Shown in pieces: positions 27,179-35,388 of a stretch of 64,000 bases of DNA. Positions within the stretch are counted from its first letter, which is position 1; every line of letters starts with the position of its first letter. The notes under the pieces are model-generated. The model saw only the letters and a program-made list of their open reading frames with translations, was not told the origin of the DNA and did no database searches. The position numbers were made by a program, and so were the translations under genes. Source of the stretch: Pyrinomonadaceae bacterium (GTDB lineage Bacteria > Acidobacteriota > Blastocatellia > Pyrinomonadales > Pyrinomonadaceae); NCBI GenBank assembly GCA_021463165.1, contig JAJTWY010000009.1, forward strand, positions 62,001 through 126,000, read 5' to 3'.

Positions 27179-27198
27179 GTGTCGAAAATTTGCGACAC
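27179..27198. promoter_or_regulatory. Operator-like inverted repeat between the small ORF and miaA
   Basis: GTGTCG and CGACAC (perfect 6-bp arms, 8-base spacer) lie 28 bases upstream of the small membrane ORF and about 130 bases upstream of miaA. The geometry suits a dimeric repressor. The regulator is unknown. Confidence 0.35.
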
Positions 27199-27329
27199 AC
27201 GGTAGAATACGGCTCAAGATCCAAATCAGATTCAAGAAATTCTCCGATCTGCATTTTTTTCGATCTCTCATCCATTTGACGCAAGACCACAAATGACGGC
27301 GTTGACTGCTAGTGGTACGCTAGCTCTTG

Positions 27330-28262
27330 GTGTCAGGACATGCCTCAAAGAAGCCGATCTACGCGATAGCAGGGCCGACCTGTTCTGGAAAAACGGCCTT
27401 GGGTGTTGACCTAGCTCTCAAAGTCGATGGTGAGGTTATCAATTTTGATTCGGTACAGATCTATAAGGGGATCGAGGTGGCAACCGCCAAGCCCAGTACC
27501 GAAGAAAGACGCGGGGTTCCGCATCACCTCATCGATTATGTCGATCCGAACACTGATTACACGGCTGGTGACTGGGCACGTGACGCACTGGTCGCGATAT
27601 CTGATATCGAAAGTCGGGGGAAGACGCCAGTTCTGGTCGGGGGGACCGGATTCTACCTTCGAACGCTCTGTCAGCCACTTTTCGAGGGGCCGGCGACCGA
27701 CCCGATTCTCCGCGCGCGTTTTCGGCGGCTACACAGTGAGCGTGGTGCCGAGTATCTGCACAGAATGCTCCTTCGACTTGATGCTGCATCGGCTCGCCGT
27801 CTAGCCGTGCGCGACTATGTCAGGGTGATACGAGCTCTCGAGGTTCGATTTCAGACCGGTAAAAAGATATCCGAGCAACAGCCGAACCGCCCCGAGCCAC
27901 CCGAGATCGCGGCTCGGATTCGCCTGTTCGTTCTTGCTCCCGATCGAAGCAAACTTTATGAAAAGATAGATTCCCGAACACTTCAGCATTTCGACAATGG
28001 GTTGGTTGCGGAGGTTAAAACGCTGCTTGCATCGGGCGTTAATGAACAGGGCAATGCCCTGGGTGCACATGCGTATCGACGGGTCTGCGAGTACCTTCGG
28101 GGCGAGCGTACACTGGGGTCAGCGATCGAACAGTCTCAACGGGATGTCCGTCATTACGCAAAGCGTCAGCTCACATGGTTCAGAGGGGAGCCCGGGGCCG
28201 AATGGCTCATGGGCTTTGGGTCCTCACAGGGGATCCGCGATGAACTTTTCAGCCGAATTTAG
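27330..28262 (+). CDS. miaA: tRNA dimethylallyltransferase
   Basis: MiaA adds dimethylallyl to A37 of tRNAs reading UNN codons. The protein has P-loop AIAGPTCSGKT, NFDSVQIYKGIEVATAKP, HHLIDYVDPNTDYTAGDWA, VGGTGFYLRTL and, near the end, QRDVRHYAKRQLTWFRG. About 310 residues is normal. There is no in-frame ATG: the frame opens after a stop at 27321, so the start must be GTG at 27330 or TTG at 27327. It is followed by hfq, the same neighbour order as in many proteobacteria. Confidence 0.95.
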   Translation: MSGHASKKPIYAIAGPTCSGKTALGVDLALKVDGEVINFDSVQIYKGIEVATAKPSTEERRGVPHHLIDYVDPNTDYTAGDWARDALVAISDIESRGKTPVLVGGTGFYLRTLCQPLFEGPATDPILRARFRRLHSERGAEYLHRMLLRLDAASARRLAVRDYVRVIRALEVRFQTGKKISEQQPNRPEPPEIAARIRLFVLAPDRSKLYEKIDSRTLQHFDNGLVAEVKTLLASGVNEQGNALGAHAYRRVCEYLRGERTLGSAIEQSQRDVRHYAKRQLTWFRGEPGAEWLMGFGSSQGIRDELFSRI

Positions 28263-28281
28263 AAGGCCGCACGGAAAAATC

Positions 28282-28309
28282 TTGTCGTTATGCATAAATC
28301 TGGTATAAT
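28282..28309 (+). promoter_or_regulatory. hfq promoter
   Basis: TTGTCG (28282-28287) and TATAAT (28304-28309) are spaced by 16 bases, with an extended TGG before the -10. It lies just after the miaA stop and gives hfq, tmk and holB a transcript of their own. Confidence 0.7.
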
Positions 28310-28358
28310 TTTTTCGCAGGACCCCTGACACATCAAAAACTAGACTTGAGGAATTGTT

Positions 28359-28595
28359 ATGGAAAAGCAGGCTGCCCAGAACATTCAGGATGCCTTTTTG
28401 AACTCGGCTCGCCGCGAACGAATTACGGTGGTGATCCACCTTTTGCAGGGGGCGACGGTCTCTGGCCGCATTAAGAGCTTTGACAAATTCTCGGTTCTGT
28501 TGGATGTTGGCGGCCCTGACGTTCTGATCTTCAAGCACGCAATTTCCTCCATCTCACAGGAGCGGCGGCCCGCACCTGAGCACCAGTCGGCTTGA
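28359..28595 (+). CDS. hfq: RNA chaperone Hfq
   Basis: This 78-residue Sm-like protein forms hexamers that pair small RNAs with mRNAs. Sm1 is seen in QDAFLNSARRERITVVIHLL and GRIKSFDKFSVLLD; Sm2 is FKHAISSI, where the usual YKH is FKH. The short C-terminal tail (QERRPAPEHQSA) lacks the long disordered tail of enterobacterial Hfq. GAGG lies eight bases before the ATG. The stop overlaps the tmk TTG start. Confidence 0.95.
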   Translation: MEKQAAQNIQDAFLNSARRERITVVIHLLQGATVSGRIKSFDKFSVLLDVGGPDVLIFKHAISSISQERRPAPEHQSA

Positions 28596-29221
28596 ACGGA
28601 AAATTCATAACCTTTGAGGGCATAGACGGCAGCGGCAAATCGACCCAGTTGAAGATGCTGGCTGATCTTCTGCGCCGCCAAGGTCTTGATATCGTCGTAA
28701 CCCGCGAACCTGGAGGAACCGCTCTCGGACGAGCGCTGCGTGCCGCATTTCTCGAAACTAGTGAAACCGTTTCGCCACTGGCGGAGTTGCTTGCTTTCGC
28801 GGCTGATCGAGCCCAGCATGTCGAATGCCTCATCAAACCGTCACTCGACGAAGGGAAAATCGTTATTTCGGATCGTTACGCAGATGCCACGTTTGCGTAT
28901 CAAGGCGCCGGACGAGGATTTCCCGAAGAAAAGGTTCTGCAGGTGATCGATCTCGCAACGGGCGGATTGAAACCGGGGCTGACGCTATTCTTTGATATCG
29001 AGGTTGATGAAGCAATTCGTCGGATGGCAACCCGTGATGAGGTCTATGCCAAGCGAAATCGTATGGACAATGAGACGACGGATTTTTATCGACGCGTCCG
29101 GGCTTCTTATCTCGGCATCGCCAGCCGCGAACCTGAGCGCTTCAAGATTATCGACGGGGCAGGTAATGTCGAACTTATCCACCGGGATGTTGTTGATATC
29201 GTTACAGATTTTTTGGGCTAA
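28592..29221 (+). CDS. tmk: Thymidylate kinase
   Basis: The enzyme phosphorylates dTMP to dTDP. The 209-residue protein has P-loop TFEGIDGSGKST, the DRX motif in VTREPGGTALG, and the substrate/LID region DRYADATFAYQGAGRG. The only suitable start is TTG at 28592, overlapping the hfq stop by four bases (TTGA), so translation is probably coupled. The stop in turn overlaps the holB start (TAATG). Confidence 0.96.
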   Translation: MNGKFITFEGIDGSGKSTQLKMLADLLRRQGLDIVVTREPGGTALGRALRAAFLETSETVSPLAELLAFAADRAQHVECLIKPSLDEGKIVISDRYADATFAYQGAGRGFPEEKVLQVIDLATGGLKPGLTLFFDIEVDEAIRRMATRDEVYAKRNRMDNETTDFYRRVRASYLGIASREPERFKIIDGAGNVELIHRDVVDIVTDFLG

Positions 29222-30261
29222 TGTTTAGCAGGATCGTCGGAAACGACAGTGTTAAAATCATCTTGCGACGGTTGATAGCGAATCAGCGCGTCCCGGCGTC
29301 GTTGCTTTTGACCGGTGATGACGGTATTGGGAAAAAGCTTTTCGCCCTTGAGCTGGCAAGGTCGGCTATTTGCTTGGCTCAGATCGATGGGGAAGCTTGC
29401 GGCAACTGTTCGGCGTGCACCCGCTCGGCTTCGTTCACAATGCCCGACCCGGAGGATAGAGATGCGTACAAACGAGTGATCTTTAGCAGTCATCCTGATG
29501 TCGGCATCGTCGCGCCGTACAAACGCAACATTTCAGTTGATGCGATCCGCCACCTTGAATCCGAAGCAAATTTTCGTCCATATGAAGCCTCTGCGCGTTT
29601 CTTTATCATCGACGAGGCCGACAAGATGAACGATCCGGCTTCTAATGCGTTGCTAAAGACCCTCGAAGAACCGCCGGAGACCTCGCATATTTTCCTAACA
29701 ACCTCACGGCCTGACTCGCTGCTTCCGACCATTCGATCGCGGTGCCAGGTCATACGGTTTGCCCCTGTTTCCACGACTGCGATCGAGGAGTACCTGTTCC
29801 ACCATCTGGCATTCTCACACGACGAAGCACGGCTGTCGGCGCGGCTCTCGCGGGGAAGCATTCAGCGAGCCGTCTCGCTGAATGTTAAGAAGTTTCGTCA
29901 GCGACGCGATAAAATGCTCCGGGTTCTTACAAGCGCCATAGACGCCCGAGATCAGGTGGAGCTTCTGAAAACTTCCGAGGAGCTGAACGATGCCAAGAAT
30001 AAAGAACATTTCGAAGAGAATCTTGACACACTTCAATCCCTGATCCACGATGTTTGGCTCGTGAGCATCGGCGGGCATCCCGATCGTATCGCAAATACAG
30101 ACGTTGCCGACCAACTAATAAAGCTTGCCCAATGGGCCAGCCCGTCGGCCCTGTCCGCGTGGGTGAACGAGATTAACTTGCTGCGCGAGAATCTCTCCGT
30201 TAACATCAATCGCAAGATCGCGTCCGACGCACTGTTCATCGGGATGACTGCGCGAGCTTAG
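29221..30261 (+). CDS. holB: DNA polymerase III subunit delta'
   Basis: This 346-residue clamp-loader AAA+ protein acts with DnaX and HolA to load the beta clamp. It shows SLLLTGDDGIGKK (degenerate Walker A), a zinc module CGNCSAC with an upstream Cys, FFIIDEADKMNDPASNALLKTLEEPP and the SRC motif in IRSRCQVIRF. The order tmk-holB is common in bacteria. It overlaps tmk by one base. Confidence 0.93.
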   Translation: MFSRIVGNDSVKIILRRLIANQRVPASLLLTGDDGIGKKLFALELARSAICLAQIDGEACGNCSACTRSASFTMPDPEDRDAYKRVIFSSHPDVGIVAPYKRNISVDAIRHLESEANFRPYEASARFFIIDEADKMNDPASNALLKTLEEPPETSHIFLTTSRPDSLLPTIRSRCQVIRFAPVSTTAIEEYLFHHLAFSHDEARLSARLSRGSIQRAVSLNVKKFRQRRDKMLRVLTSAIDARDQVELLKTSEELNDAKNKEHFEENLDTLQSLIHDVWLVSIGGHPDRIANTDVADQLIKLAQWASPSALSAWVNEINLLRENLSVNINRKIASDALFIGMTARA

Positions 30262-30279
30262 CTGGTACAATAGTTCGGA

Positions 30280-30735
30280 GTGTACGAAGTCAAAGAAATA
30301 TCTAAAACATCAGTGCTTATGGTGGAACCCGCTGGATTAGCAACGCGGCTGATGGCCGGAGCCGCTTCGGCCACGCTTGTCGCAGGGTCTTGCGCTGTTG
30401 CCTACTTCGATCCATCCAAAGCCACTTTCTTCCCCGTGTGTCCGTTGCTCGCCATTACCGGTTTTGCGTGCCCCGGCTGCGGCCTGACGCGTGGATTTCA
30501 CGCCTTATTCCATGGCGACATTATCACCGCAATCGATTTCAACGCCCTGATATTTGTGTGGGCAGCAATAATCGGTTGGGTGACGCTCTCGCTCGCGATA
30601 CTCGCCATCCGCGGACGCGGACTCTACATGTGGCCAACACGGCCAAACTTCATTTGGACGTTCATGGTCTGCTTGGTAGCCTTTGGTGTGCTCAGGAATA
30701 TTCCGGCGTGGCCGCTGACCATCCTATACCCATAG
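30280..30735 (+). CDS. DUF2752-family membrane protein
   Basis: This 151-residue inner-membrane protein has three or four helices and the family signature FPVCPLLAITGFACPGCGLTR, with Cys-Pro-x-Cys-Gly-Leu-Thr-Arg in a loop. Another conserved feature is FNALIF. Function is unknown across the family. GTG at 30280 has CGGAG just before it; ATG at 30319 is an alternative that would remove 13 residues. It lies 18 bases after holB and may be co-transcribed. Confidence 0.85.
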   Translation: MYEVKEISKTSVLMVEPAGLATRLMAGAASATLVAGSCAVAYFDPSKATFFPVCPLLAITGFACPGCGLTRGFHALFHGDIITAIDFNALIFVWAAIIGWVTLSLAILAIRGRGLYMWPTRPNFIWTFMVCLVAFGVLRNIPAWPLTILYP

Positions 30736-30767
30736 AAAGGTATAGCTACCACGGCTCCTATGTTCGC

Positions 30768-31877
30768 CTAGCTGATCTGAACGAGTGGTCTTTCCTCAAC
30801 CAACGTCTTTGCGTTCGCCCCTTCTCTGCGGAGCAACTCTACTTCCCTCACGAATTCCTCGACGATGTCTTCTCCGCCAACTTTGCGCATCGGGACGCCA
30901 TCTTTGAATATCATCCCGACCTGACGGCCGAACGTGATGCCAAGCTGCGAATCGTGAGCTTCGCCCGGGCCGTTGACGGCGCATCCCATGATGGAAAGAT
31001 GAAGCGGCTCCTCAACGTGAGCAAGACGTCGTTCGACCTCGGTGACGATCTCGACGAAGTTGTCGATATCGAGTCGTCCGCAGGTAGGACAAGCTACGAC
31101 CGTGACGCCGCGTTTGCGTAGTTCAAGCGATTTCAGTATCTCCCAACCGACGCGCACCTCCTCATGCGGTTCGGCCGTCAGCGATACACGGATGGTGTCA
31201 CCGATACCTTCGTGAAGCAACATCCCTAGTCCGATAGCTGATTTTATCGTCCCGCCGAAGGGAGTTCCGGCTTCGGTAACACCAAGATGCAGGGGATAAT
31301 CGACCTTCTCGGCCATTAGACGATAAGCCGCGACCATTCGGTTAACGTCCGAGGCTTTCAGCGAGATGATGGTATCAGAAAACCCTAGATCTTCGAGGAT
31401 CCGGACGTGGCGCAACCCACTTTCGACCATCGCTTCCGGTGTCGCTGAGCCATACTTCTTCAGCAGGTCCTTTTCGAGCGATCCCCCATTCACGCCGATC
31501 CGAATCGGGACCTTTTGTGCCTCAGCGGCCCGGACCACTTCGCGAACCCGCTCGATCGGGCCAATATTTCCGGGGTTCAGACGGAGTTTATCGACGCCGG
31601 CATCAAGGGCCATAAAGGCGAGCTTATAGTGGAAATGTATGTCGGCAACGAGCGGGACATCCGTACGTTTGCGGATCTCTTTCAGGGCGATAGCATCCTC
31701 TTCCTTAGGTACGGCTACTCTGACGATCTCACACCCGGCAGCGACCATTTGCTCGATCTGATTGACCGTTTCCTCGACATTCCAGGTTTCGGTCTTTGTC
31801 ATCGACTGAACCGCAACGGGCGCTCCACCGCCAATTTGAATGTCTCGAACTTTTACCGCTCTGGTTACACGCTTCAT
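30768..31877 (-). CDS. ispG: 4-hydroxy-3-methylbut-2-en-1-yl diphosphate synthase
   Basis: IspG (GcpE) makes HMBPP in the MEP isoprenoid pathway with a 4Fe-4S cluster. The 369-residue protein has VQSMTKTETWNVEETV, VADIHFHYKLAF, LRLNPGNIG, VIRIGVNGGSLEKDL-like residues, and the cluster cysteines in ACPTCGRLDID and MGCAVNGPGEA. ATG at 31877 is chosen because the frame further upstream only translates a repeat element. dxr, an earlier enzyme of the same pathway, lies two genes upstream in the same direction with rseP between. Confidence 0.96.
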   Translation of the reverse strand: MKRVTRAVKVRDIQIGGGAPVAVQSMTKTETWNVEETVNQIEQMVAAGCEIVRVAVPKEEDAIALKEIRKRTDVPLVADIHFHYKLAFMALDAGVDKLRLNPGNIGPIERVREVVRAAEAQKVPIRIGVNGGSLEKDLLKKYGSATPEAMVESGLRHVRILEDLGFSDTIISLKASDVNRMVAAYRLMAEKVDYPLHLGVTEAGTPFGGTIKSAIGLGMLLHEGIGDTIRVSLTAEPHEEVRVGWEILKSLELRKRGVTVVACPTCGRLDIDNFVEIVTEVERRLAHVEEPLHLSIMGCAVNGPGEAHDSQLGITFGRQVGMIFKDGVPMRKVGGEDIVEEFVREVELLRREGANAKTLVEERPLVQIS

Positions 31878-31881
31878 AAAA

Positions 31882-31956
31882 GTCGGAACGCAGGCTCGCA
31901 GCCTGCGTGAAATATCTCCGAACAATAATACGCAGGCGGGCGGCCTGCGTTCCGAC
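31882..31956. repeat. REP/BIME-like pair of palindromic units between rseP and ispG
   Basis: Two near-identical palindromes, CGCAGGC-N5-GCCTGCG (31889-31907 and 31931-31949), sit in opposite orientation. They are framed by perfect 14-bp inverted arms GTCGGAACGCAGGC (31882-31895) and GCCTGCGTTCCGAC (31943-31956). It fills the whole gap between the rseP stop and the ispG start. The layout resembles REP pairs spread by RAYT-type transposases; no such transposase is in the window. Confidence 0.75.
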
Positions 31957-31960
31957 GATC

Positions 31961-33325
31961 CTAATTTCCAACCAACCGCGAAACGTCAAAAAAGATCACG
32001 GTGACCATGAGCAGAAGCACGATCGCGAGGCCGCTGAGCTGGATACGCTCGCGGGCAGCGAGCGAAAGCGTCCTGCCAAACCACGACATGACCTTCTCGA
32101 TCCCGAGGACCATGATCTGACCGCCGTCGAGCATCGGGATCGGCAGAAGATTCATAACGCCTAGACTGAGCGAGATCATCGTAAGTACCGACAGGAGACC
32201 AAAGAAACCGGCAGAAAAGACCGTATTAACGATCACCTGGCCGATGCCTATCGGCCCCGAAACGGTATCGCGGGCCGAACGCTCACCAGTACCGACCTGG
32301 CCGAGAGCTTTGCCCGTCATACGCAGTATGCGAAGGTTCGTGTCGATCGCGTATCCGGCGGCACCGACAATGCCAACCTGTTCTCGGCGGTTCAGCAGAT
32401 TCTGATCGAAGCCGATGCCGATAAGGTACGAACCTTCCTTCTCCTTCGCGGTTGTCGTCAGATCGATCTTCTGGCCGTTCCTGTCAACCACGAGATCGAT
32501 CGGGCCGTCCTTCGACTCAAGAACGATCGACCGCATTTCGCCCGGGTTCTTGATCGCCTTCCCGTTGACCGAGGTGATCCAGTCGCCGACCTGGAGACCC
32601 GACGTTGCTGCCGGCATATCTGCCTGGATCGAGCCGACGACAACGGGTTCAATACCCGCATCAGCCTCCATATCGAGTTCACCCCCTGATTGCCCCTGCT
32701 GCGTGAACTTTGTTGGCGAAATGGTCAAGTCTAATCGCTGTCCGCCGCGCTCAACGGTCAACGGAAGGGGTTTTTCGGGTGATAGAAGGGCGTCATCTCG
32801 AATGCGGTCCCACGAAGGGCTATCGACACCGTCGAATCGCACGATCCGATCCCCCGGCTGAATACCCGCTTTCGCTGCCGCCCCATCTGCCTTTACGCTT
32901 CCAACCACCGGTGACGGATTGATCGGAACGCCCATGTAGAGGGCAATGCCGAACGGTATCGAGAACGCCAATACGAAGTTCATAAATGGTCCGCCAAGCA
33001 TGACAAAGAACTTCTGCCAACGCGGCCGCAGCTCGTATAGTTCGGATTCGGGTACCGGTTCTGCAGACGAGTCCTTTGCCTCGAGCGGCCCGGCGCCGTC
33101 ATCCCCGTAAAGCTTCACGTATGCTCCGAGCGGTATCGCCGAGATCCGATAGTCAGTATGGCCGATCTTTTTTCCAAAAAGTCGTGGTCCGAGGCCAAAG
33201 AACGAATAAGCCTCGACACGCATCCCGAAAAGCTTGGCAACAATAAAATGCCCAAATTCGTGGATGTTGATCGCTACGCCAAGGACGAAAACGATCGCTA
33301 AAATTGCAATAATGACATCTTGCAT
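31961..33325 (-). CDS. rseP: RIP metalloprotease RseP (site-2 protease)
   Basis: This 454-residue inner-membrane zinc protease has HEFGH near residue 22-26 in the first helix and MLDGGQIMV in the penultimate helix region, supplying the metal-site Asp. Two PDZ domains lie between them (around KAGIQPGDRIVRFDG and TSGLQVGDWITSVNGK). It cleaves membrane-embedded anti-sigma factors or signal peptides. dxr lies 62 bases upstream and ispG downstream after a repeat, a common bacterial arrangement. Confidence 0.95.
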   Translation of the reverse strand: MQDVIIAILAIVFVLGVAINIHEFGHFIVAKLFGMRVEAYSFFGLGPRLFGKKIGHTDYRISAIPLGAYVKLYGDDGAGPLEAKDSSAEPVPESELYELRPRWQKFFVMLGGPFMNFVLAFSIPFGIALYMGVPINPSPVVGSVKADGAAAKAGIQPGDRIVRFDGVDSPSWDRIRDDALLSPEKPLPLTVERGGQRLDLTISPTKFTQQGQSGGELDMEADAGIEPVVVGSIQADMPAATSGLQVGDWITSVNGKAIKNPGEMRSIVLESKDGPIDLVVDRNGQKIDLTTTAKEKEGSYLIGIGFDQNLLNRREQVGIVGAAGYAIDTNLRILRMTGKALGQVGTGERSARDTVSGPIGIGQVIVNTVFSAGFFGLLSVLTMISLSLGVMNLLPIPMLDGGQIMVLGIEKVMSWFGRTLSLAARERIQLSGLAIVLLLMVTVIFFDVSRLVGN

Positions 33326-33387
33326 ACGAATTCTTAGAGATCATTACCCAGTTAGTCGTTGCAGCAAACTTGGACCAGCGATCTCTC

Positions 33388-34560
33388 CTAGACGGCCACA
33401 GCCGTTTCACTGACAGCCATTATAGCGCGTTCCCGTGCCCATTCGTCAGCTTTCAGAATAGCTTCTATGCTGTCTGCCTCGGTTGAAACGTGGGCATCTA
33501 TGATATTCGATATGATCTCCGGGATCCGGTGAAATGCGATCTGATCGGCGAGAAACGCGCCGACCGCTACCTCGTTCGCAGCGTTGAGAGCTGCGGGCGT
33601 CGTTCCGCCCTCCTTCAGGGCCCGGTACGCGAGTCCGAGGCATGGAAACCGATCGAGATCAGGTTCCGCGAATTCCAGGCTCCCGATCTTTGCCAGATCG
33701 AGCGAACCGGTACAATTCTCCTGTCTCGCCGGGTATGTAAGCGCGTACTGGATGGCATGTTTCATATCGGGCACGCCCATCTGCGCTATCACCGACCCGT
33801 CGATCATCTCGACCATTGAATGGACCACCGACTGGGGATGAACGATGACTGAGATCCGGTCAGCCTCGAACCCAAAAAGCCAACGAGCCTCAATGACCTC
33901 GAGCCCCTTGTTCATAAGGGTCGCCGAATCGATCGTGATCTTTTCGCCCATCTTCCAATTCGGATGATCCAGTGCCTCGGCACGCGAAGCCTTCGAGATC
34001 TCATCTTTGGTCTTCGTCCGGAAAGGGCCTCCCGAGGCGGTCAGGATCAGTCGCCGCACCTCGTTCTTGGTTTCACCTCGAAGACACTGATGGATGGCGT
34101 TGTGCTCGCTGTCAACAGGAAGTATCTCGGCGCCGCATTTCACGGCGGCGGTGGTCATCAGTTCGCCGGCCATCACGAGCGTTTCCTTGTTTGCCAGTGC
34201 AATTCGCTTCCCTGCCTCGATGGCCCGGAGTGTCGGAACGAAACCGACTGCCCCGACGGTGGCCGAAACGACGGTCTCAGACTCCGGATGCGAAGCTACC
34301 GCGATGAGCCCATTCGGGCCCAATTCAATTCGCGGAGCCTTTGCACCATAGGAATGAAGCTCGCGTTCCAGGTTTTCGGCACAAGACCCGTCGTCGCACG
34401 AGACAAGCTCCGGACGAAACTGTGCGATCTGCGCGGCAAATTTCGGCATATTTCGCCCCGCGGCCATCGCAACTACCCGCGTATCGCCAAGATGTTCGAC
34501 TACTTTGAGCGTATTGCAACCGATCGAGCCGGTCGAACCGAGGATGGAGATGGCTTTCAT
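33388..34560 (-). CDS. dxr: 1-deoxy-D-xylulose 5-phosphate reductoisomerase
   Basis: Dxr converts DXP to MEP with NADPH. The 390-residue protein has SILGSTGSIGCNTL, ALANKETLVMAG, the metal-binding PVDSEHNAIHQCL, SGGPFRT, and MNKGLEVIEARWLFG. The length is usual. It heads the dxr-rseP-ispG unit. Confidence 0.97.
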   Translation of the reverse strand: MKAISILGSTGSIGCNTLKVVEHLGDTRVVAMAAGRNMPKFAAQIAQFRPELVSCDDGSCAENLERELHSYGAKAPRIELGPNGLIAVASHPESETVVSATVGAVGFVPTLRAIEAGKRIALANKETLVMAGELMTTAAVKCGAEILPVDSEHNAIHQCLRGETKNEVRRLILTASGGPFRTKTKDEISKASRAEALDHPNWKMGEKITIDSATLMNKGLEVIEARWLFGFEADRISVIVHPQSVVHSMVEMIDGSVIAQMGVPDMKHAIQYALTYPARQENCTGSLDLAKIGSLEFAEPDLDRFPCLGLAYRALKEGGTTPAALNAANEVAVGAFLADQIAFHRIPEIISNIIDAHVSTEADSIEAILKADEWARERAIMAVSETAVAV

Positions 34561-34606
34561 AAATGATTACCGGCAATAGACTAACATAGCTGCGACGATA
34601 CCTGAC

Positions 34607-35221
34607 TCAGGCTCCTTTTGCGGGATGCCTGCTTTCGGCAAACATGGCGACAGCCTCCATTCGATCGAGCTTTTCGGCTCCTCCGCTTTGCTGCTCGGAA
34701 AGAAACCGATTGAAGTCGGCCGATCTATTCTTCGGAATGCTTAGGCTCTCCCATTCCGCCGATCGGAAATGCTTGGCCAACAGCACGATCTGGCCTACAT
34801 GATAGGCGTAATGTGTAAGTTGGCGGTTGATCGCCTCGGCGAGGGTATGCGGCTCGCCGCGGATCGTGATCCTTCGAGAAAAATCGTCCTCGGTCAGCGG
34901 CTCCAGGCTGTCAAATAGCGTCTGCCAGCCGGCTTCCCAGGTCTCCATCAAGGATTCGCGACCGTCGCCAGTGATCTCGAATTCGTTATCGCGATCTCGC
35001 GTCTCTTTCTCGCCGTCAGTCGTAAATAGATCCTTCCAGCGCGAATGCAGGTTTCCGGCAATGTGCTTCACGATCACCGCAATAGAATTTGCCTCTTCAT
35101 CGATCAAAGCAAAGAACTCGTCACCGGAAACCTGCCTGATCGCCCCCTCCGCGAGTTTCTTATAGTTGCGAAAGGACGCTATGGCATCCCTCTTATAGTT
35201 CAAAATGAAACTTTCGATCAT
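34607..35221 (-). CDS. DUF1572 (DinB-superfamily) protein
   Basis: This protein of about 204 residues has the DUF1572 signature: FRNYKKLAEGAIRQV, EEANSIAVIVKHIAGNLHSRW, TTDGEKETRDRDNEFE and the C-terminal YHVGQIVLLAKH. DinB-like folds bind metal through three histidines; candidates are KHIAGN, TLAEAINRQLTH and YHVGQ. Many serve as thiol transferases, but the role of this subgroup is unknown. The start at 35221 is chosen because family homology begins at MIESFILNYKRDA. The frame extends upstream over the divergent gene's start but shows no homology there. Confidence 0.87.
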   Translation of the reverse strand: MIESFILNYKRDAIASFRNYKKLAEGAIRQVSGDEFFALIDEEANSIAVIVKHIAGNLHSRWKDLFTTDGEKETRDRDNEFEITGDGRESLMETWEAGWQTLFDSLEPLTEDDFSRRITIRGEPHTLAEAINRQLTHYAYHVGQIVLLAKHFRSAEWESLSIPKNRSADFNRFLSEQQSGGAEKLDRMEAVAMFAESRHPAKGA

Positions 35222-35388
35222 ACCTGAATCCGCTCTGAAAGCGGCCTCGAACAATTCCCTAGTATAGAATAGAAGGGATCGATACCGAACCCGTTTGGCT
35301 GACGCTCTAAGATCAGATCGAACCTCGAAATGACGCATCGTATCAGCGGGTTCCGGGAGAACTACCAAAGAATATACTCGACATTCGT

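Noticed and set aside
27060..27290. 76-codon minus-strand frame upstream of osmC
   Set aside because: Cysteine-rich, no ribosome site, and it overlaps a better supported small ORF in another frame and the operator-like repeat.
30724..30745. CTATACC/GGTATAG hairpin at the end of the DUF2752 gene as terminator
   Set aside because: The stem is A/T-rich, overlaps the stop codon and has no T-run in either direction.
31878..31925. 16-codon N-terminal extension of ispG
   Set aside because: It is only a translation of the REP-like repeat.
31882..31956. Palindromic repeats as a short CRISPR array
   Set aside because: Only two units in opposite orientation with a non-spacer-like gap and no cas genes; REP-like pair is a better fit.
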